Under the pieces are notes generated by a model. The model searched no databases. It was not told the origin of the DNA and saw only the letters and a list, made by a program, of their open reading frames with translations. A stretch of DNA of 64,000 nucleotides. Origin: Dactylorhiza incarnata (lineage: Eukaryota; Streptophyta; Magnoliopsida; Asparagales; Orchidaceae). This document shows positions 47,468-59,190 of this stretch, piece by piece (within the stretch, counting starts at the first letter, position 1; each line of letters starts with the position of its first letter). The translations under genes were made by a program, and so were the position numbers. Location of the stretch: the NCBI GenBank assembly GCA_033032865.1, contig JAWHQI010000201.1, positions 4,589,501-4,653,500 of the forward strand, written 5' to 3'.

Positions 47468-48741
47468 TGTTGGATCGTATGACGCCCTTAGAGGGGGGGG
47501 GGGGGGGGTGAATAAGGGTGTGTTTAAAAATATAATTTTTACTTAATAATTTTTAGACAAATTTTACTTTACTAAAAAGTTACTTATAAATAATTTTAAA
47601 CCAATGCAATTTTTGTATTAAACCAAACACAAATTTCTAAGATAAAGATTTAAGCAAACAAATTTGCAATTAGTGAAAAGAGCATAATTATATTTATCAT
47701 GAAATTTGTGTACAATAAAAAATGATCTTAACAATGCTTAAGATCAAGGCACAATTATGATAATAAAAAATACAATAATTTTTGGTTTACCAATCCTTCT
47801 CCCAAGGATCGGAAGGCTATCACTTGTCTCTCCCAAGACCAAGCCCAAGCCTCTCCTCTAGATCCTCCCAAGATCTAGACGTAGCACACAAGGCCACGAT
47901 TTCCAACCAAGCCACGCAAGGACTTGGACGCTCCGCACAAGGAAGCAATTTTCCCCTAAGCCGCGCAAGGACTTAGACGCCGCACGCAAGACGACGATTT
48001 CTCTACCAATACAAAATGAAATGTGTGTAACTGAAAATACAATATGAAAAGGACAACTCCCTAGAATTTCAGATCTCTGAAAGGATGGTTGAAGCCTCGA
48101 GATGATCGTTGATGAAGAAGCGCGCCCGATCTCGTCTTCAATCTTCAATCCTTCTTTGCACTAATGGGAGTTGAAGAGGTTCTGGAGCTCTCTGGTTCGT
48201 ATGCACTCAGGAAGGGACTTGGAATTCTCAAAGCTTGGAATGCACGAACACAAGGAGTCAATTTATAGAAAATCGCTGTCGCCTGGGCGACATCCACTGT
48301 CGGAATTTTCCGACAGCTCTAAACTGCCGCTGGAGTGCCGTCGTGCGGGCAGTTGCTGTAACCGCCGAGCTGTCGCTTGGGCGACATCGATGTCGGATTT
48401 CCGACAGCGCAAAACTGCCGATTGTGGGTGGTGTCGTGGGCAGTTGTTGTAACCTCCGAGCTGTCGCCTGGGCGACATCGCTGTCGGAATTCCGACAGCT
48501 CAAAACTGTCTTTCGTCGTGCTGCCGTGGAGGGAAGTAGTTGTAACTTCTCTGCTGTCGCCTGGGCGACAGCGGCTGTCGAAATTTTCCGACAGTGAAAT
48601 TTCCCATATTCAGATTTAGCTCCAGCAGAAATGTGAACATCTCATACCTGTTACCTGCACACCATAAATAAATATAGAATCAAATACAAACGGGACTTTG
48701 TTATTATCAAACCGGAGGAGTGCGAAACGCATGCTCCAACA
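47468..48741 (-). repeat. Copia B 5' LTR (right)
   Basis: 1274 bp, about 98% like the left LTR by eye. It has the same palindrome array (48277-48590) upstream of the minus-strand TATA box at 48260-48269. The poly-G run near 47495 is longer than in the left copy. Confidence 0.94.
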
Positions 48742-49930
48742 CAAGAGACTTACACACATCAACTATAAGACAATAGGCAAGCTTCTCTCACAAGACCTAG
48801 TTAGAAATGGACCTAATATTAAGTGCATCAAAGATGGTCCTTGTAAAGCCTGCCAACTTGTAAAGCATACTAGGACCAGCTTTAAAAGCATATCTAACAA
48901 AGAGTCCTCTAGGTGCTTATTTTTACTGCATCTGGATTTGTTTGGTCCTATGTCAATTCATAGCTTAGGAGGGAAGGCCTACACCCTTGTAGTTGTTGAT
49001 GATTACTCAAGGTTCACTTGGGTATTCTTCCTCAAAAAGAAATCAGATACCCTAGATATCTTGAAAAAAATTTTCAGGAGGATCCAGAATGAGATGGACT
49101 GTACTGTGGTCAAACTCAGAAGTGACCATGGGACAGAATTTCAGTCAGGGGCCATGACAGAATTCTGCCAAGAACAAGGTATCTCCGAAGAATTTTCCTC
49201 ACCCATAACTCCTCAACTGAATGGGGTTGCTGAAAGGAAGAACAGAACCTTGATAGAGGCAAGTAGGACAATGCTAAGTGACTCCTCTCTACCAGAATAC
49301 TTCTGGGCAGAGGCTGTCAACACTGCTTGTCATGTGATAAACAGGGCTTCAATCATCAAAGACCACAAGAAAACTCCCTATGAGTTAATGAAGGGCAGAA
49401 AACCAACCCTATCCTACTTTAGGATCTTTTTGGTAGTAAATGTTATGTCCTTAATAATGGGAAATCCAAACTAACCAAGTTTACTGAGAAAATCAGTGAG
49501 GGTATTTTTGTTGGCTACAGCTCTCATAGCAAGGCCTATAGAGTGTACAACATCAATACCCAAACAGTGGAAGAATCTGTACATGTTGTATTTGATGAGA
49601 CTAGCCTTATACCTAAGGGCTGCTCTAGTTCTCTAGTGAATGCAGGTACAGTAAAAAGAATAGAGAAGTTATCCATTGAAGACAATGCTGGTACCTCAGC
49701 TAAAAGTAAAGATCAATCAATAGATGTTGAGCTTGAAACATATGTTGTGGAAGACACAGAGACAATAGAAGAAGTGCAACCTGAAAGACCTGCAATTGAA
49801 GAAATCCCTAAAACACTGCCAGCCACCCTGAGACAAGTAAGAGATCATCCTCGGGAGAAAATCATAGGAGATGTCAACCAAGGTGTGCGACAAGGAGTAG
49901 AGCTGCAAATGAAGCATTGTATCTGAGTTT
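48742..49930 (+). pseudogene. Copia C integrase (resumes after copia B)
   Basis: It continues the pre-integrase motif (RLTHINYKT ... CKACQL zinc-binding part). The catalytic core has HLDLFGP, SDHGTEF and the Glu of ERKNRTL. The open frame breaks near 49430 and 49926. Together with 37276-37713 it forms one interrupted reading. Confidence 0.88.
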
Positions 49931-50737
49931 TCTATCTCAAATTGAACCCAAGAAATTTGAGGAAGCAAATCAGGATCCATTTTGGATTGCAGCAATGCAG
50001 GAAGAACTGAACCAATTTAAAAGATGCAAAGTTTGGAAACTGGTTCAAGACCCCAAGGACAGAACATTATAGGAACTAAATGGGTCTATAGAAATAAATT
50101 GGATGAAAATCGAATCATCACCAAGAATAAAGCAAGGCTAGTGGCAAAAGGCTACAGACAAGAGGAAGGGATAGATTTTGATCAGCCATTTGCTCCAGTA
50201 GCCAGACTGGAAGCAATAAGACTATTTCTGGCCTATGCAGCCTACCAAGGTTTCAAGGTCTACCAGATGGATGTGAAGTTAGCCTTCCTAAATGGTGACC
50301 TCAAAGAGGAGGTATATGTAGAGCAGCCCTCAGGTTTTGTAGACCCTACTCACCCTGATTATGTTTGTTTTCTTAGAAAAGCACTTTATGGCTTAAAACA
50401 GGCACCTAGGGCCAGGTATGAGACTCTGTCAAGCTTTCTAATTGAGAACAAATTCTCAAGGGGAAAGATTGATAAGACATTGTTCCTAAGGGAAGTAAAG
50501 GGCAAGATCATGCTAGTGCAGATCTATGTGGATGCCATCATCTTTGGCTCTACAGATAACAATCTCTGCAAAAAGTTTGCCAACTTGATGCAGGGAAAGT
50601 TTGAGATGAGCAGTATGGGTGAGCTCAAATACTTCCTAGGTCTCCAAGTGAAACAATCTGAAGATGGTATTTTCATCTCCCAAACCAAATTCACTAGGGG
50701 GCTAGTCAAGAAATTTGGATTGGTGAGTGCTTCTTAA
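49931..50737 (+). pseudogene. Copia C reverse transcriptase with altered active site
   Basis: [22 protein letters not shown] and ALYGLKQAP identify the copia RT. The catalytic box reads IYVDAIIFG: the second Asp of YVDD is replaced by Ala, which should abolish polymerisation. A stop follows at 50737. Confidence 0.9.
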
Positions 50738-51469
50738 ATGAAGACTCCAATGGGAACCAATGTGTCTTTGGACAAGGATGAGAAGGGCATACCCTTTGAT
50801 GAAACCAAGTACAGATGCATGATTGGATATTTGCTTTATCTAACTGCAAGTAGGCCTGACATAATGTTTGCTACATGTGTCTGTGCTAGATATCAGGTAA
50901 ATCCTAAGGAATCTCATCATGTCTCTGTCAAGAAAATTTTAAGATACCAAAAGGGTACATCAAATCTTAGTCTATGGTACCCTAGGAACAATGGATGTGA
51001 ACTGACTGGCTACTCAGATGCATATTATACAGGGTGCAAGGTAGATAGGAAGAGTACCTCAGGGACATGTCAATTCCTTGGTGGATGACTGATCTCTTGG
51101 AGCAGTAAGAAGTAGACTAGTGTGGCAATCTCAACAACAGAATTGGAGTATATCTCTGCTGGGAGCTGCTGTGCTCAACTGCTATGGATTCATCATCAAC
51201 TTGAAGACTACAATCTAAAGATGACCAAAACACCCCTGTTTTGTGACTCTTCAAGTGCAATCTCAATTGCTAAGAACCCTGTCTCTCACAGCAGGACTAA
51301 GCATATTGAGATTAGGTATCACTTCATCAGGGAGCATGTGGAAAATGAAAATATCACTCTTGAGTTTGTCCCAACAGAAAAATAAGTGGCTGATATATTT
51401 ACAAAGCCCCTAGATGAAGTTAAGTTTAATTTCTTCAAATTCCAATTGGGGATGTTAAACTTAGAGTAA
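50738..51469 (+). pseudogene. Copia C RT C-terminus and RNase H (broken)
   Basis: It includes YLTASRPDIMFA, a DRKSTSGTCQFLG motif, then STTELEYISAGSC and SRTKHIEIRYHFIREH. Stops at about 51086-51088 and 51383-51385 interrupt it, and the final ADIFTKPL-type motif is present out to 51469. Confidence 0.87.
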
Positions 51470-51848
51470 TCCTTAACTTATTCTTCACTAATCCCTTTCT
51501 AGATGATTGGTTAGAAAATCTCTCCGGATTTGGATGAACTATGACTGAGCAAGGGGGAGCTTGGACTATTGTCTACCTAAAGGAAAGTGCAGGAAAGAAG
51601 TCAGAAAGGGGGAGAAATGACATCAATATGTTCAAGACCTCAAAGATAGGGGGAGCAAAGGAGTAGGGGGAGCCACAAAAGAAGAGACATCAAATCAAGG
51701 GGGAGCTACAAGCTTGATGTACTCATAAGTTCATCGAAAGATAAGTATAATCTTAAATGCTCATGCCTTCCATTAAATATTGTAACATTTATTGTCAAGT
51801 GAAAGTAGTCTTGAATTGAGATTCTGACTTCTTCAAATAGGGGGAGAT
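51470..51848 (+). other. Copia C 3' spacer with repeated polypurine-like tracts and the PPT
   Basis: GGGGGAG recurs near 51553, 51609, 51650, 51667 and 51700, and finally as AAATAGGGGGAGAT at 51835-51848, the PPT directly before the 3' LTR. No coding sequence is seen. Confidence 0.8.
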
Positions 51849-53736
51849 TGTTGGGAATCTTTCCCACATGATTCCTGATTTGAAAAAGTCACCAAGTCAA
51901 GAAAACTTCACTTTGTATTTGATCACTTCTCTAGCTCATAATCTCAGGAAGTTAAAGAAATGTCATCGAGAAGAATAGGAGATATCGTCGACAAAGTATG
52001 CTTGTCGTCATGATGATGAGCAAAGCAAACGTTGAGACTTGGCGAGTTCATCGAACGAAGAATGAAGTTCGTCGAACGCAGAATGCAGTTTGTCGAACGC
52101 AGAATGACTTTCATCGAACGAAGAGACAAGACAGAAGCAAACACCGAGACTTGGCGAGTTCATCGAATGAAGAATGAAGTTCGTCGAACGAAAAGACGGG
52201 AGAGAAGAATGAAGTTCGTCGAAAGCAGAATGTTGTTTGTCGAACACAGAATGAAGATCGTCGAATGCAGAGAAGACATGAAGTTATCCAAGGAAGGAAT
52301 GTCGCCGAGAAGATGCAGTATCGTCGATATCAACAAAGTAGCCTTGTCGCCGAGAAGAACAAATATTGTCGTAAAGAAGGCATGATGTCGAGAAGACCGA
52401 AGAAGGGCAACTGAAGACAAGCAGTTGCTAAAGCATAGTCTGTCGACATGATATCGCTCATGTCGTCGAAAGAACAAAGGGATTACGACGACAGTCTGCA
52501 AGAAAGAAGATCACGACGACACAGTCAGAGATAGCATATCGTTGTATATGCAGAAACACCAGGATATCTCGTATCGTCGAGACATCAGCGTCAGATGTAG
52601 AAGCTAGAAGACTTGAAGATCCACCAAGGCCTAAGGCATCGACAAAGTCCTTTCGTCAAGATATTATCCATGTCGTCGTAACAGTGGAAATATCGTCGAG
52701 ACAGATTCAAATGTTGCGGACGCGCTGTCAGCAATTAATGCCACCGCCTGATTATCCAATCAACGCGTGCTCTTAAGGAATGGGGCATCTGACGCTTAAG
52801 GATCTTTTTCAGAAGACCGTTGGGAGCCTCTCAGTCTTATAAAAGAGATAAGAGGTTGCCCTAAAAGAAAAATCATTAAGAAACAACTTATGCATACATC
52901 AAATAGAACAGAAAAAGTGGCGTAAAGAAAGAAAGAGAAAAGCAAGAATCAGTCATTTTGATCGACTGATAAGAAGCCATTCCTCATCAGGCTAAGAGAA
53001 GAGATTGAAGAAGAACTGCACTTTCAAGATCTGAATCAGAAACATCTTCTTCAACCTCAAGTTGTCGATCTCCATCAGGCAGAAGAAACAGTTTTCATCA
53101 CTGTAATTTCTTTTAAGGCTTGCGGGCCAAACCTGTAAGATCTGTTTTCAGATCTGAGTGTCTAGCTTGAGGGATGGAGAGTTGTGAGGCTTGAGGGCCA
53201 GGGCAATGGACTTGCAGGTCCGATATCATCAAGCTTGAGGGATTGAGACCTGTGAGGCTTGCGGGCCAGGGCAGAGGCTAGACTTGCAGGTCTGAGCTAG
53301 GTAGAGCTTGAGGGCCTGATTGTCAAGCTTGAGGGCTTGAGACCCGTGAGGCTTGTGTGCCAGGGCAGAGGCTAGACTTGCGGGTCTGAGCTAGGTAGGG
53401 CTTAAGGGCCTGATTGTCGAGCTTGCGGGCTCGGGTGTAGTAGGGGCTTGCGGGCTTAGGCTGTAGGACTTGCGGGTTCGTGTTGTAAGGCTTGAGGGCC
53501 TGAAGTTTTGGCGGAGTTTGCCGATCCTAGCACAGTGCTAGGTAGGCGCAGAGGGACAGAGGACTACTCAAGACACACGGTCTTGAGGAACCTCTATAGA
53601 TCTTGTGTCATCTGCTGTGATTTATTTGTGCGATAATTTTGTGCTACGCTTGAACATTCGTAACTCGCGCTAATATTTCGAAAAGAACCCAGATCACCTA
53701 ACAACCCCCCTCTAGGTGAACGTTCCATTAACAACA
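51849..53736 (+). repeat. Copia C 3' LTR
   Basis: 1888 bp, starting TGTTGGGAATC and ending TTAACAACA. U3 carries about ten TTCGTCGAACG(C/A)AGAATG units at 52040-52275. TATAAAA is at 52838-52844. The transcribed part holds repeats of GCTTG(A/C)GGGCC at about 53110-53460. Confidence 0.92.
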
Positions 53737-54028
53737 AATGAAATGGCGATACACCATTTCTTCATCGATTTTGAAAAGGAAAGAAAGGGGAAGCTAACAC
53801 ATGAGTAGGGGAAGAGGAACCCGACATGGGATCTTGCCATTGCTCTCAATTTCCTCCTGGGTGGCATTTTCAATTTCGGTTGAGCTCCTCTGCGATCTCC
53901 CGTCTACACAACTTGATTTCTTTAATAGGACTGGGGATTCTCATCCTTGGTTACTTATGAGAGTGATGGCAATCTCAGAATGGAGTGGGGGAGGCTTAAT
54001 CAAAGTGTGCCATTAAGGCACCTCTCGG
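53737..54028. other. Unassigned sequence between copia C and the next LTR fragment
   Basis: 292 bp. The + frame beginning MSRGRGTRH (53801-54016) shows no recognisable motif. I see no firm gene or element here. Confidence 0.4.
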
Positions 54029-54732
54029 TGAAAGTATCTAATTGTCTACCTAAATCACGTAGAGGGGGATGAATAAGTGAGTTCTATGACAATAAGCGGA
54101 ATTAAAATACTTTAAAAATTATGCACAAAGAATAAGAGAGAGCACACAACACAGACATACTAATTTATAGTGGTTCCCCAGAATGGGTACTCCACTTTTC
54201 CTCCTCACCTATCTAGCACTTCAAGCTAGACTCGACTGCTTCACCAAACTCAGATTTCAACAAATGCTACACCTCAGAGTTTTCAACTCCAACAAGCTCG
54301 GAGATAATGTCCCCTACAAAAACTCAGAGAGTAACCTCTCCTACACTCGATCCTCTAATCTAGGATCTACAAAAGTCGGATGTACACCTTCCCACAAGAG
54401 TTGTAAAAAAGTTTCTGTACAAACACAATAAATTGTAAACAATCTCCTTAGAGAACTCAAAGAGATTCAACTTCAGATCTGAGAAAAGTATTCTTCTTCC
54501 TTGCTTAAGAGAGACTTGAAGGTTGAAGGAAGAAGAATGACTAGAGCTTTTGAAAAAAATTAGATCTGAATTTTGAGAATCGACTGGATCTGAATGCAAC
54601 TTGGAGTATCTGAAATAAGAGATCCTGTCGAAACTTTTTTTGAGTGGAATCATGAATCGAGTTGTCGGCGACGAGTTCTTCCTGTTGCGAATATGAGAAA
54701 TGCCGATAGAAGCAATATTGCGATTTCTTTAT
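54029..54732 (-). repeat. SIRE-like LTR fragment related to copia D LTR
   Basis: It starts TGAAAGTATC. Like 26365 onward it has a GTAGAGGGGGATGAAT phrase, then TTTATAGTGGTTCCCC and repeated 'ctcagag' phrases. It is cut on the right by Tat2 at 54733. Confidence 0.65.
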
Positions 54733-55581
54733 TGTTTACCCAGAAGACTGCTATCTAGACAACATCTTCTTTAAACCAGTCAGTTTGATGCATTAACCGA
54801 TCAGATTGGCAAACAAATTAAGTCGCGCGGTCTCCAAGGGTCGGACCACTCTCAGCAACTGAAGATTGCCAGGGCTTAAGTCCTAAAGGCGCAAGCTGCG
54901 GTCTCGGTCAGCGGACCGCTCGGGTTGCCAATCAGATCAGAACCAACAGTTTCTTTGGCCCAACTTGAACAAACCGGGCGGTCTGATAGAATCCAGGCCT
55001 CCTCCAAGGATTGAAGATTGTCAAGGCTTAAGTACAGAAGGCGAGCCGCGGTCTCAAGCCTGAGACCGCCCGGGCTGCATCATAACTTTGATCGCAGCGC
55101 ACTTCGACTCCGGCCAGAACAGATTGGATGATCAAGCCGCCATGCCGCGCGGCCTGTTTCTTTCTCCTTTCTGTATCCCGTCACCCCCTGCCCGATTCTC
55201 CTGTACCCGGGCAGGCGGTTATTTTATCCCTGCCCATTTGGGCAGGCCCCCGAGCCTATAAATAGGGGGTGGAGACATTCCCGAGACACGCACACTCGAA
55301 TTCAGGAGCTCGCTTGTCTGATCTACGGTCTCGAATTAACTGTCTTGCGACCTGTCTACCCGGCCGGTGTCATCTGTAACCCACTGTAACCGTTTCACTT
55401 TAATCAAAGGAAAGCCTGTCACAAGAGTGGCATTCGTCGTGACGGGCAAACTCTGCCCTCGACCGCTGCCAGCGGTCTTATCAACCTAAATCATTAAGTC
55501 GGATAGTAACCGATAGCTTGCTAACCTTCATTCACTTTGCTTTTTAAGCAGTGATCGAGGAGGCGCATTTCGGCCTTAACA
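54733..55581 (+). repeat. Tat2 5' LTR
   Basis: It starts TGTTTACCC and ends CCTTAACA, with TATAAATA at 55257-55264. Upstream lies a perfect 9-bp-arm palindrome (GCGGTCTCA / TGAGACCGC, 55048-55069) plus GCGGACCGC at 54911-54919. I could not recognise a standard PBS just after the LTR. Confidence 0.87.
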
Positions 55582-55630
55582 GACACACGCGACCTTCAGA
55601 TCGCAAGCTGTCGGCGGACACTCTGACAAC

Positions 55631-57780
55631 ATGTTAGACCGCCAGTTCATCCATGGAGATCGCTCCGATCGCAGTGAAGACGCACTATGGGAAGCACTGG
55701 AGCAATCCAAATAGGAGGCCGAGCGGTCTCGTAAACAAACCGATCAGCGTTTAGACGCCATCAACAAGCTCTAGCCCTTCTCACTGATCGGCTAACCGCT
55801 CAACAAACCGCAGTCAGCCTGGTTGTAAATCCAGCTCCACCGCCGCCTCCCTATACCATATCTCAAGCTACCAACCCGCAACCTCCCCGGGATAATTTTA
55901 ACTCCCGCTAGACCTTTTATCGAGAGGCCGCCCATGATTTTCCTACCCGGGTTCTCGACTTCCAAGGTGCGACTTCAAATGCAGCCTGCCTCGCCTATCC
56001 GGCAGCCTGCCCGCCGGGAACCACAACTCGTTTCGCCTATCCGGCGGCCTGCCTGCAAAGAACCTTAGCTACAACGGTCTATTACCCGCTTCCTCCCCTC
56101 TATGAGGATGCTGAAGAGATCTCTCCATTCAAGGATGAAATTAGGGGAGAGCCGGACCCAAATAATTTCAGAAAACCATGTCTGCCGGCATATAAAGGGG
56201 AGTCCGATCTGATAGTACATTTGCAAGCCTTCGAGTCAGTTGTTGCTCTGAAGACTCTTACTGACGCAACCAAGTGTAAACTTCTTGTCACGTCTTTTGA
56301 CGGGCAAGCAAGAGAATGGTTTTATGGATTACACCCCCAATCCATCAGATGCTTTGCCGAACTCAGGAGATAGTTCTTACTAAGGTTCTCAACTTCCAAG
56401 AAAAGAAAAGACGGCCCAGCGGCTCTTTTCGAGATCAAGCAGCGTGAAGGCGAAACATGGGGTCAATTTGTCGACCTATTTCAAAAGGAAATCATGGCAA
56501 TACAGAATGTCGACCTAGAACTATATCGAGTGGCACTGATTCATGGTCTGAGAGAAGGGCCATTAAAATTCGAAGCGCAAACCAGAGAACCTATAACTTA
56601 CCAAGAGTTGATTAGCCTAGCCAACATGTTTATTAGAGGCAAAAGGGAGAATCCTGGTTATATTGCTAAGCTGCTTACCGATAAAGAACCATCCGGATCT
56701 TCTACCAATCATCAACCGTACCACCGTCAGCCAAGACAAGATTTCGAACCCCGAGCTCAAAGGGGAAGAAATTTTAGGCATAGGCAATCTCCATTTGGCC
56801 ATCAACAGTTTCAGGAGCAGAAACTGCTGCTGGCCATCGCACCCGCTCCTTCCGTGCCAGTCCAACAAATAATGCCAGTGTATCTTCCACAGTACACTGT
56901 GCCTCCACCTCAAGCCACCTCATATGATGATTCACAGGAAACTTTTACCCCCATGAATGTAACAATGAACGAGGTCGTTCAAATTCTACAAAAGAGGCCT
57001 GATTTTAAGAGGTCGACTCCTTTGAGGTCTGATGTTCAAAAACGAAATCCGAACCTCTATTGTGAATATCATAAGGAGGGAGGGCATTTGACCGAGGACT
57101 GTCGGGCCCTTCGCTTGTTAATTGAGAAACTCTTGGGGGGAAGGAAAGCTTCCGGTCTGGTTCGGAAGGAGGTGTCTGACAAACCCTCCACTTCGAAGGC
57201 AAAAGAAGTAGCTGAGATCAGTTGGGAATGCGCGGATGTTGAAGATATCGGTCATTATGGCGACATTCATCCAACCGGAGAATGTATAGAAGTATATGAT
57301 GATGGCCCTCTTGGCCATAATTACTGCATTCATGGGGGAGCCGGGCCTGAATCCTCCAGAAAATCAAGTGTCGCCAGAGTATTCAAGCCGGAAGTGACGA
57401 CCACTTCAACTTCCTCCCCAGAGAGATCAGTCGTCACTTTTGGCCAAGACGATCTCTCTCCAAACGCAAATCCTTTCGATGATGCTGTTGTGATCAAGGC
57501 CATAATAGAAAATTATACAGTGCATAAGATCTTGATCGACACAGGATGCTCCGTCAACCTCCTTTTTCGTCCAACTTTTGAAGCCCTGAAGACCGGAAAG
57601 CCTTTGCTTTCTACTGAAGGGCCCCTCTACGGCTTCTCGGGAGAGAAGAAGGAGGTAGAGTGATGCGTAAAGCTTTTGGTGACATTGGGAGGCATTACGA
57701 AGCTCATCAACTTTGTAGTAGTGTACGCTCCGAGCAGTTATTGTGCCATATTTGGAAGGTCAATTCTGAATACTTACCGA
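55631..57780 (+). pseudogene. Tat2 gag and start of protease
   Basis: The N-terminal part (55631-56370) has stops. The capsid-like retrotransposon gag region is readable from about 56100 (DGQAREWFYGL near 56300) and is fully open at 56494-57663. Near 57061-57100 is the knuckle CEYHKEGGHLTEDC, then a linker and protease motif DTGCSVNLLF (about 57538-57567), with Cys where Tat1 has Ser after the catalytic DTG. A stop (GAG TGA) at 57661-57663 interrupts protease, which continues past it. Gag would build particles and bind RNA. Confidence 0.88.
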
Positions 57781-59190
57781 GTGATGCGCGAATCTTAGCA
57801 CACCGCTATAGGCGGTAGTAAGACTGCGGCACGAAACGGCAGTGTATCGATCATTCAAGTAAAATAAAATGGGAATGAATCCCCAAGTATCGATCTCAAA
57901 GGAACACAGTAAGGTGGAGTTAACGTTCGAGGAAGGACTTGAGATCGAAGTCCAGCGATAGGTGGAGTGCGGACGAAAGGGATTTGGTTTGTGAATAATA
58001 AAATAAAATATTACAACTACTCCTATGCAATGCCGCTATGCAAAGCTTCGCTCGGCGGGATGGAAGACTACGTAGGCCTTGAGCGCACTACTTCGTTGGG
58101 CGGATGGACGAGTAGGCTAGCGGAATCGAACTATACAGGCCTTGAGCGCGCTGCTTCGTTAGGCGAATGGAATACGGGCCGCGATGCCATGCTTCGGTAG
58201 GCGGATGGACGAGTAGGAAAATGGATGAGGGTCACAAGCACCTCGTCGACAAGCACGCCACTAGCAATTGCTAGTGCGGCACACGAACACGAAAGTGGAA
58301 TGGAAATTAGATGGGGGCGCACCTCATAAACACATATGAATAGTATAATCTCAAATAAATGAAATAGACATTACATAACAAGATTCATTGTGTATATCAT
58401 CAAAATATGGAAGAGTCTAACTTAAACAATCATCAACATAAAGAAGGAAAAAGAGGGTAAAGGAGTCGACCACATCCGAAGCCTTGCCGAAGATTCACGG
58501 TTGGAATCGCTGGGTTGTCAATCCGCGTCCAAGCTCGGTCTTTAACTGCGTCCGAGGTAGAGGAGGGATGTCACTTCCTCCCAATGGCTCGTCTTCTTCG
58601 TGTCACGATCAAATCTACTCCGATACACGATCTCCTTGCTCAACGTTTGCGATCTTTGGGCTAGAAACCTCTCCTTGGAGCTCAAGGATGATGGAGGAGG
58701 CCTAGGGGGGCGGAGAACCGGCGTAAGGGGCGAAAACGGCGGACTGGACAGCAGAAATGCGGAGTCCCAGACCTAAATCGCGAGCAGGACAATTTATAGG
58801 CGCTGGAATAAACAGTGCGCACGGTCATTGGCGCACGACCAGTGGTCGTGCGCGCTGGAGTTCTGTGATCGTGCGCCTACCTGGGTGGAGCCTGCAAAGT
58901 AAGAAATTTATAAAATACCATGTTTGCACGACCAGTCGCGCACGACCGGTGGTCGTGCGCACTATCGTAGGTGGTCGTGCGCACTGGTCGATACAGAACT
59001 CAGAAAAAAGGGTTAAGTACACACGATCAGCGGCGCACGACCAGTGGTCGTGCGTAGAACCAGCGATCGTGCGCAGTGTTCCTGTACAGAGTTGTACCGG
59101 GAACACCTGCACAACTCCTGTTTCAGCATACAACACCAATCTAGCCACTGAAGGTGGCACTTAACCATGCATGAAAACTAATAATGACGA
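57780..59190 (-). repeat. Gypsy-type LTR fragment with ACGACC palindromes
   Basis: It begins TGATGCGCGAAT inside Tat2 protease and is cut at 59191 by Tat3. The minus-strand TATA (complement AATTTATAGG at 58791-58800) is followed upstream by hairpins GCGCACGACC/GGTCGTGCGC at 58831-58853, 58938-58960 and about 59033-59055. A 50-bp-scale repeat with CTTCG(T)TNGGCGGATGGA lies at 58045-58220. The right end of the LTR cannot be fixed and no internal part is recognised. Confidence 0.65.

Larger units (their letters stand above)
37714..48741 (-). mobile_element. Copia B: SIRE/Maximus element with both LTRs and an antisense gene
   Basis: LTRs at 37714-38982 and 47468-48741 differ at about 30 positions by eye (roughly 2%). 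It is probably the youngest two-LTR insertion here. The flanks CAATT and CAAGA are read as an imperfect target duplication, because removing the element restores copia C reading. On the minus strand the order is PBS, gag, integrase, RT, RNase H, an antisense gene on +, a spacer, the PPT and the LTR. Pol has a few stops. Confidence 0.93.
34742..53736 (+). mobile_element. Copia C: SIRE-like element, split by copia B
   Basis: The truncated 5' LTR (34742-35026), PBS, gag, protease and pre-integrase run to 37713. Copia B occupies 37714-48741. Integrase, RT, RNase H, a spacer, the PPT and the full 3' LTR follow. The 5' LTR fragment matches the last 285 bp of the 3' LTR. Several in-frame stops and a damaged RT active site make it inactive. 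Confidence 0.9.
54733..57780 (+). mobile_element. Tat2: 5' part of a Tat-lineage gypsy element
   Basis: It has a 5' LTR and gag through early protease, cut by another LTR at about 57780. It matches Tat1 in LTR and in gag-protease. The 3' portion is not in the window. Confidence 0.88.

Noticed and set aside
52040..52275. Regularly spaced short repeats resembling a CRISPR array
   Set aside because: Spacing is irregular, units are degenerate, the array lies inside a plant LTR and there are no cas genes.
53801..54016. 71-codon ORF beginning MSRGRGTRH as a host gene
   Set aside because: No recognisable motif, no neighbouring exons, and it sits between retroelement fragments.
54733..59190. Tat2 and Tat3 as two ends of one element
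   Set aside because: They are in opposite orientations and separated by another LTR, and their LTR sequences differ strongly.
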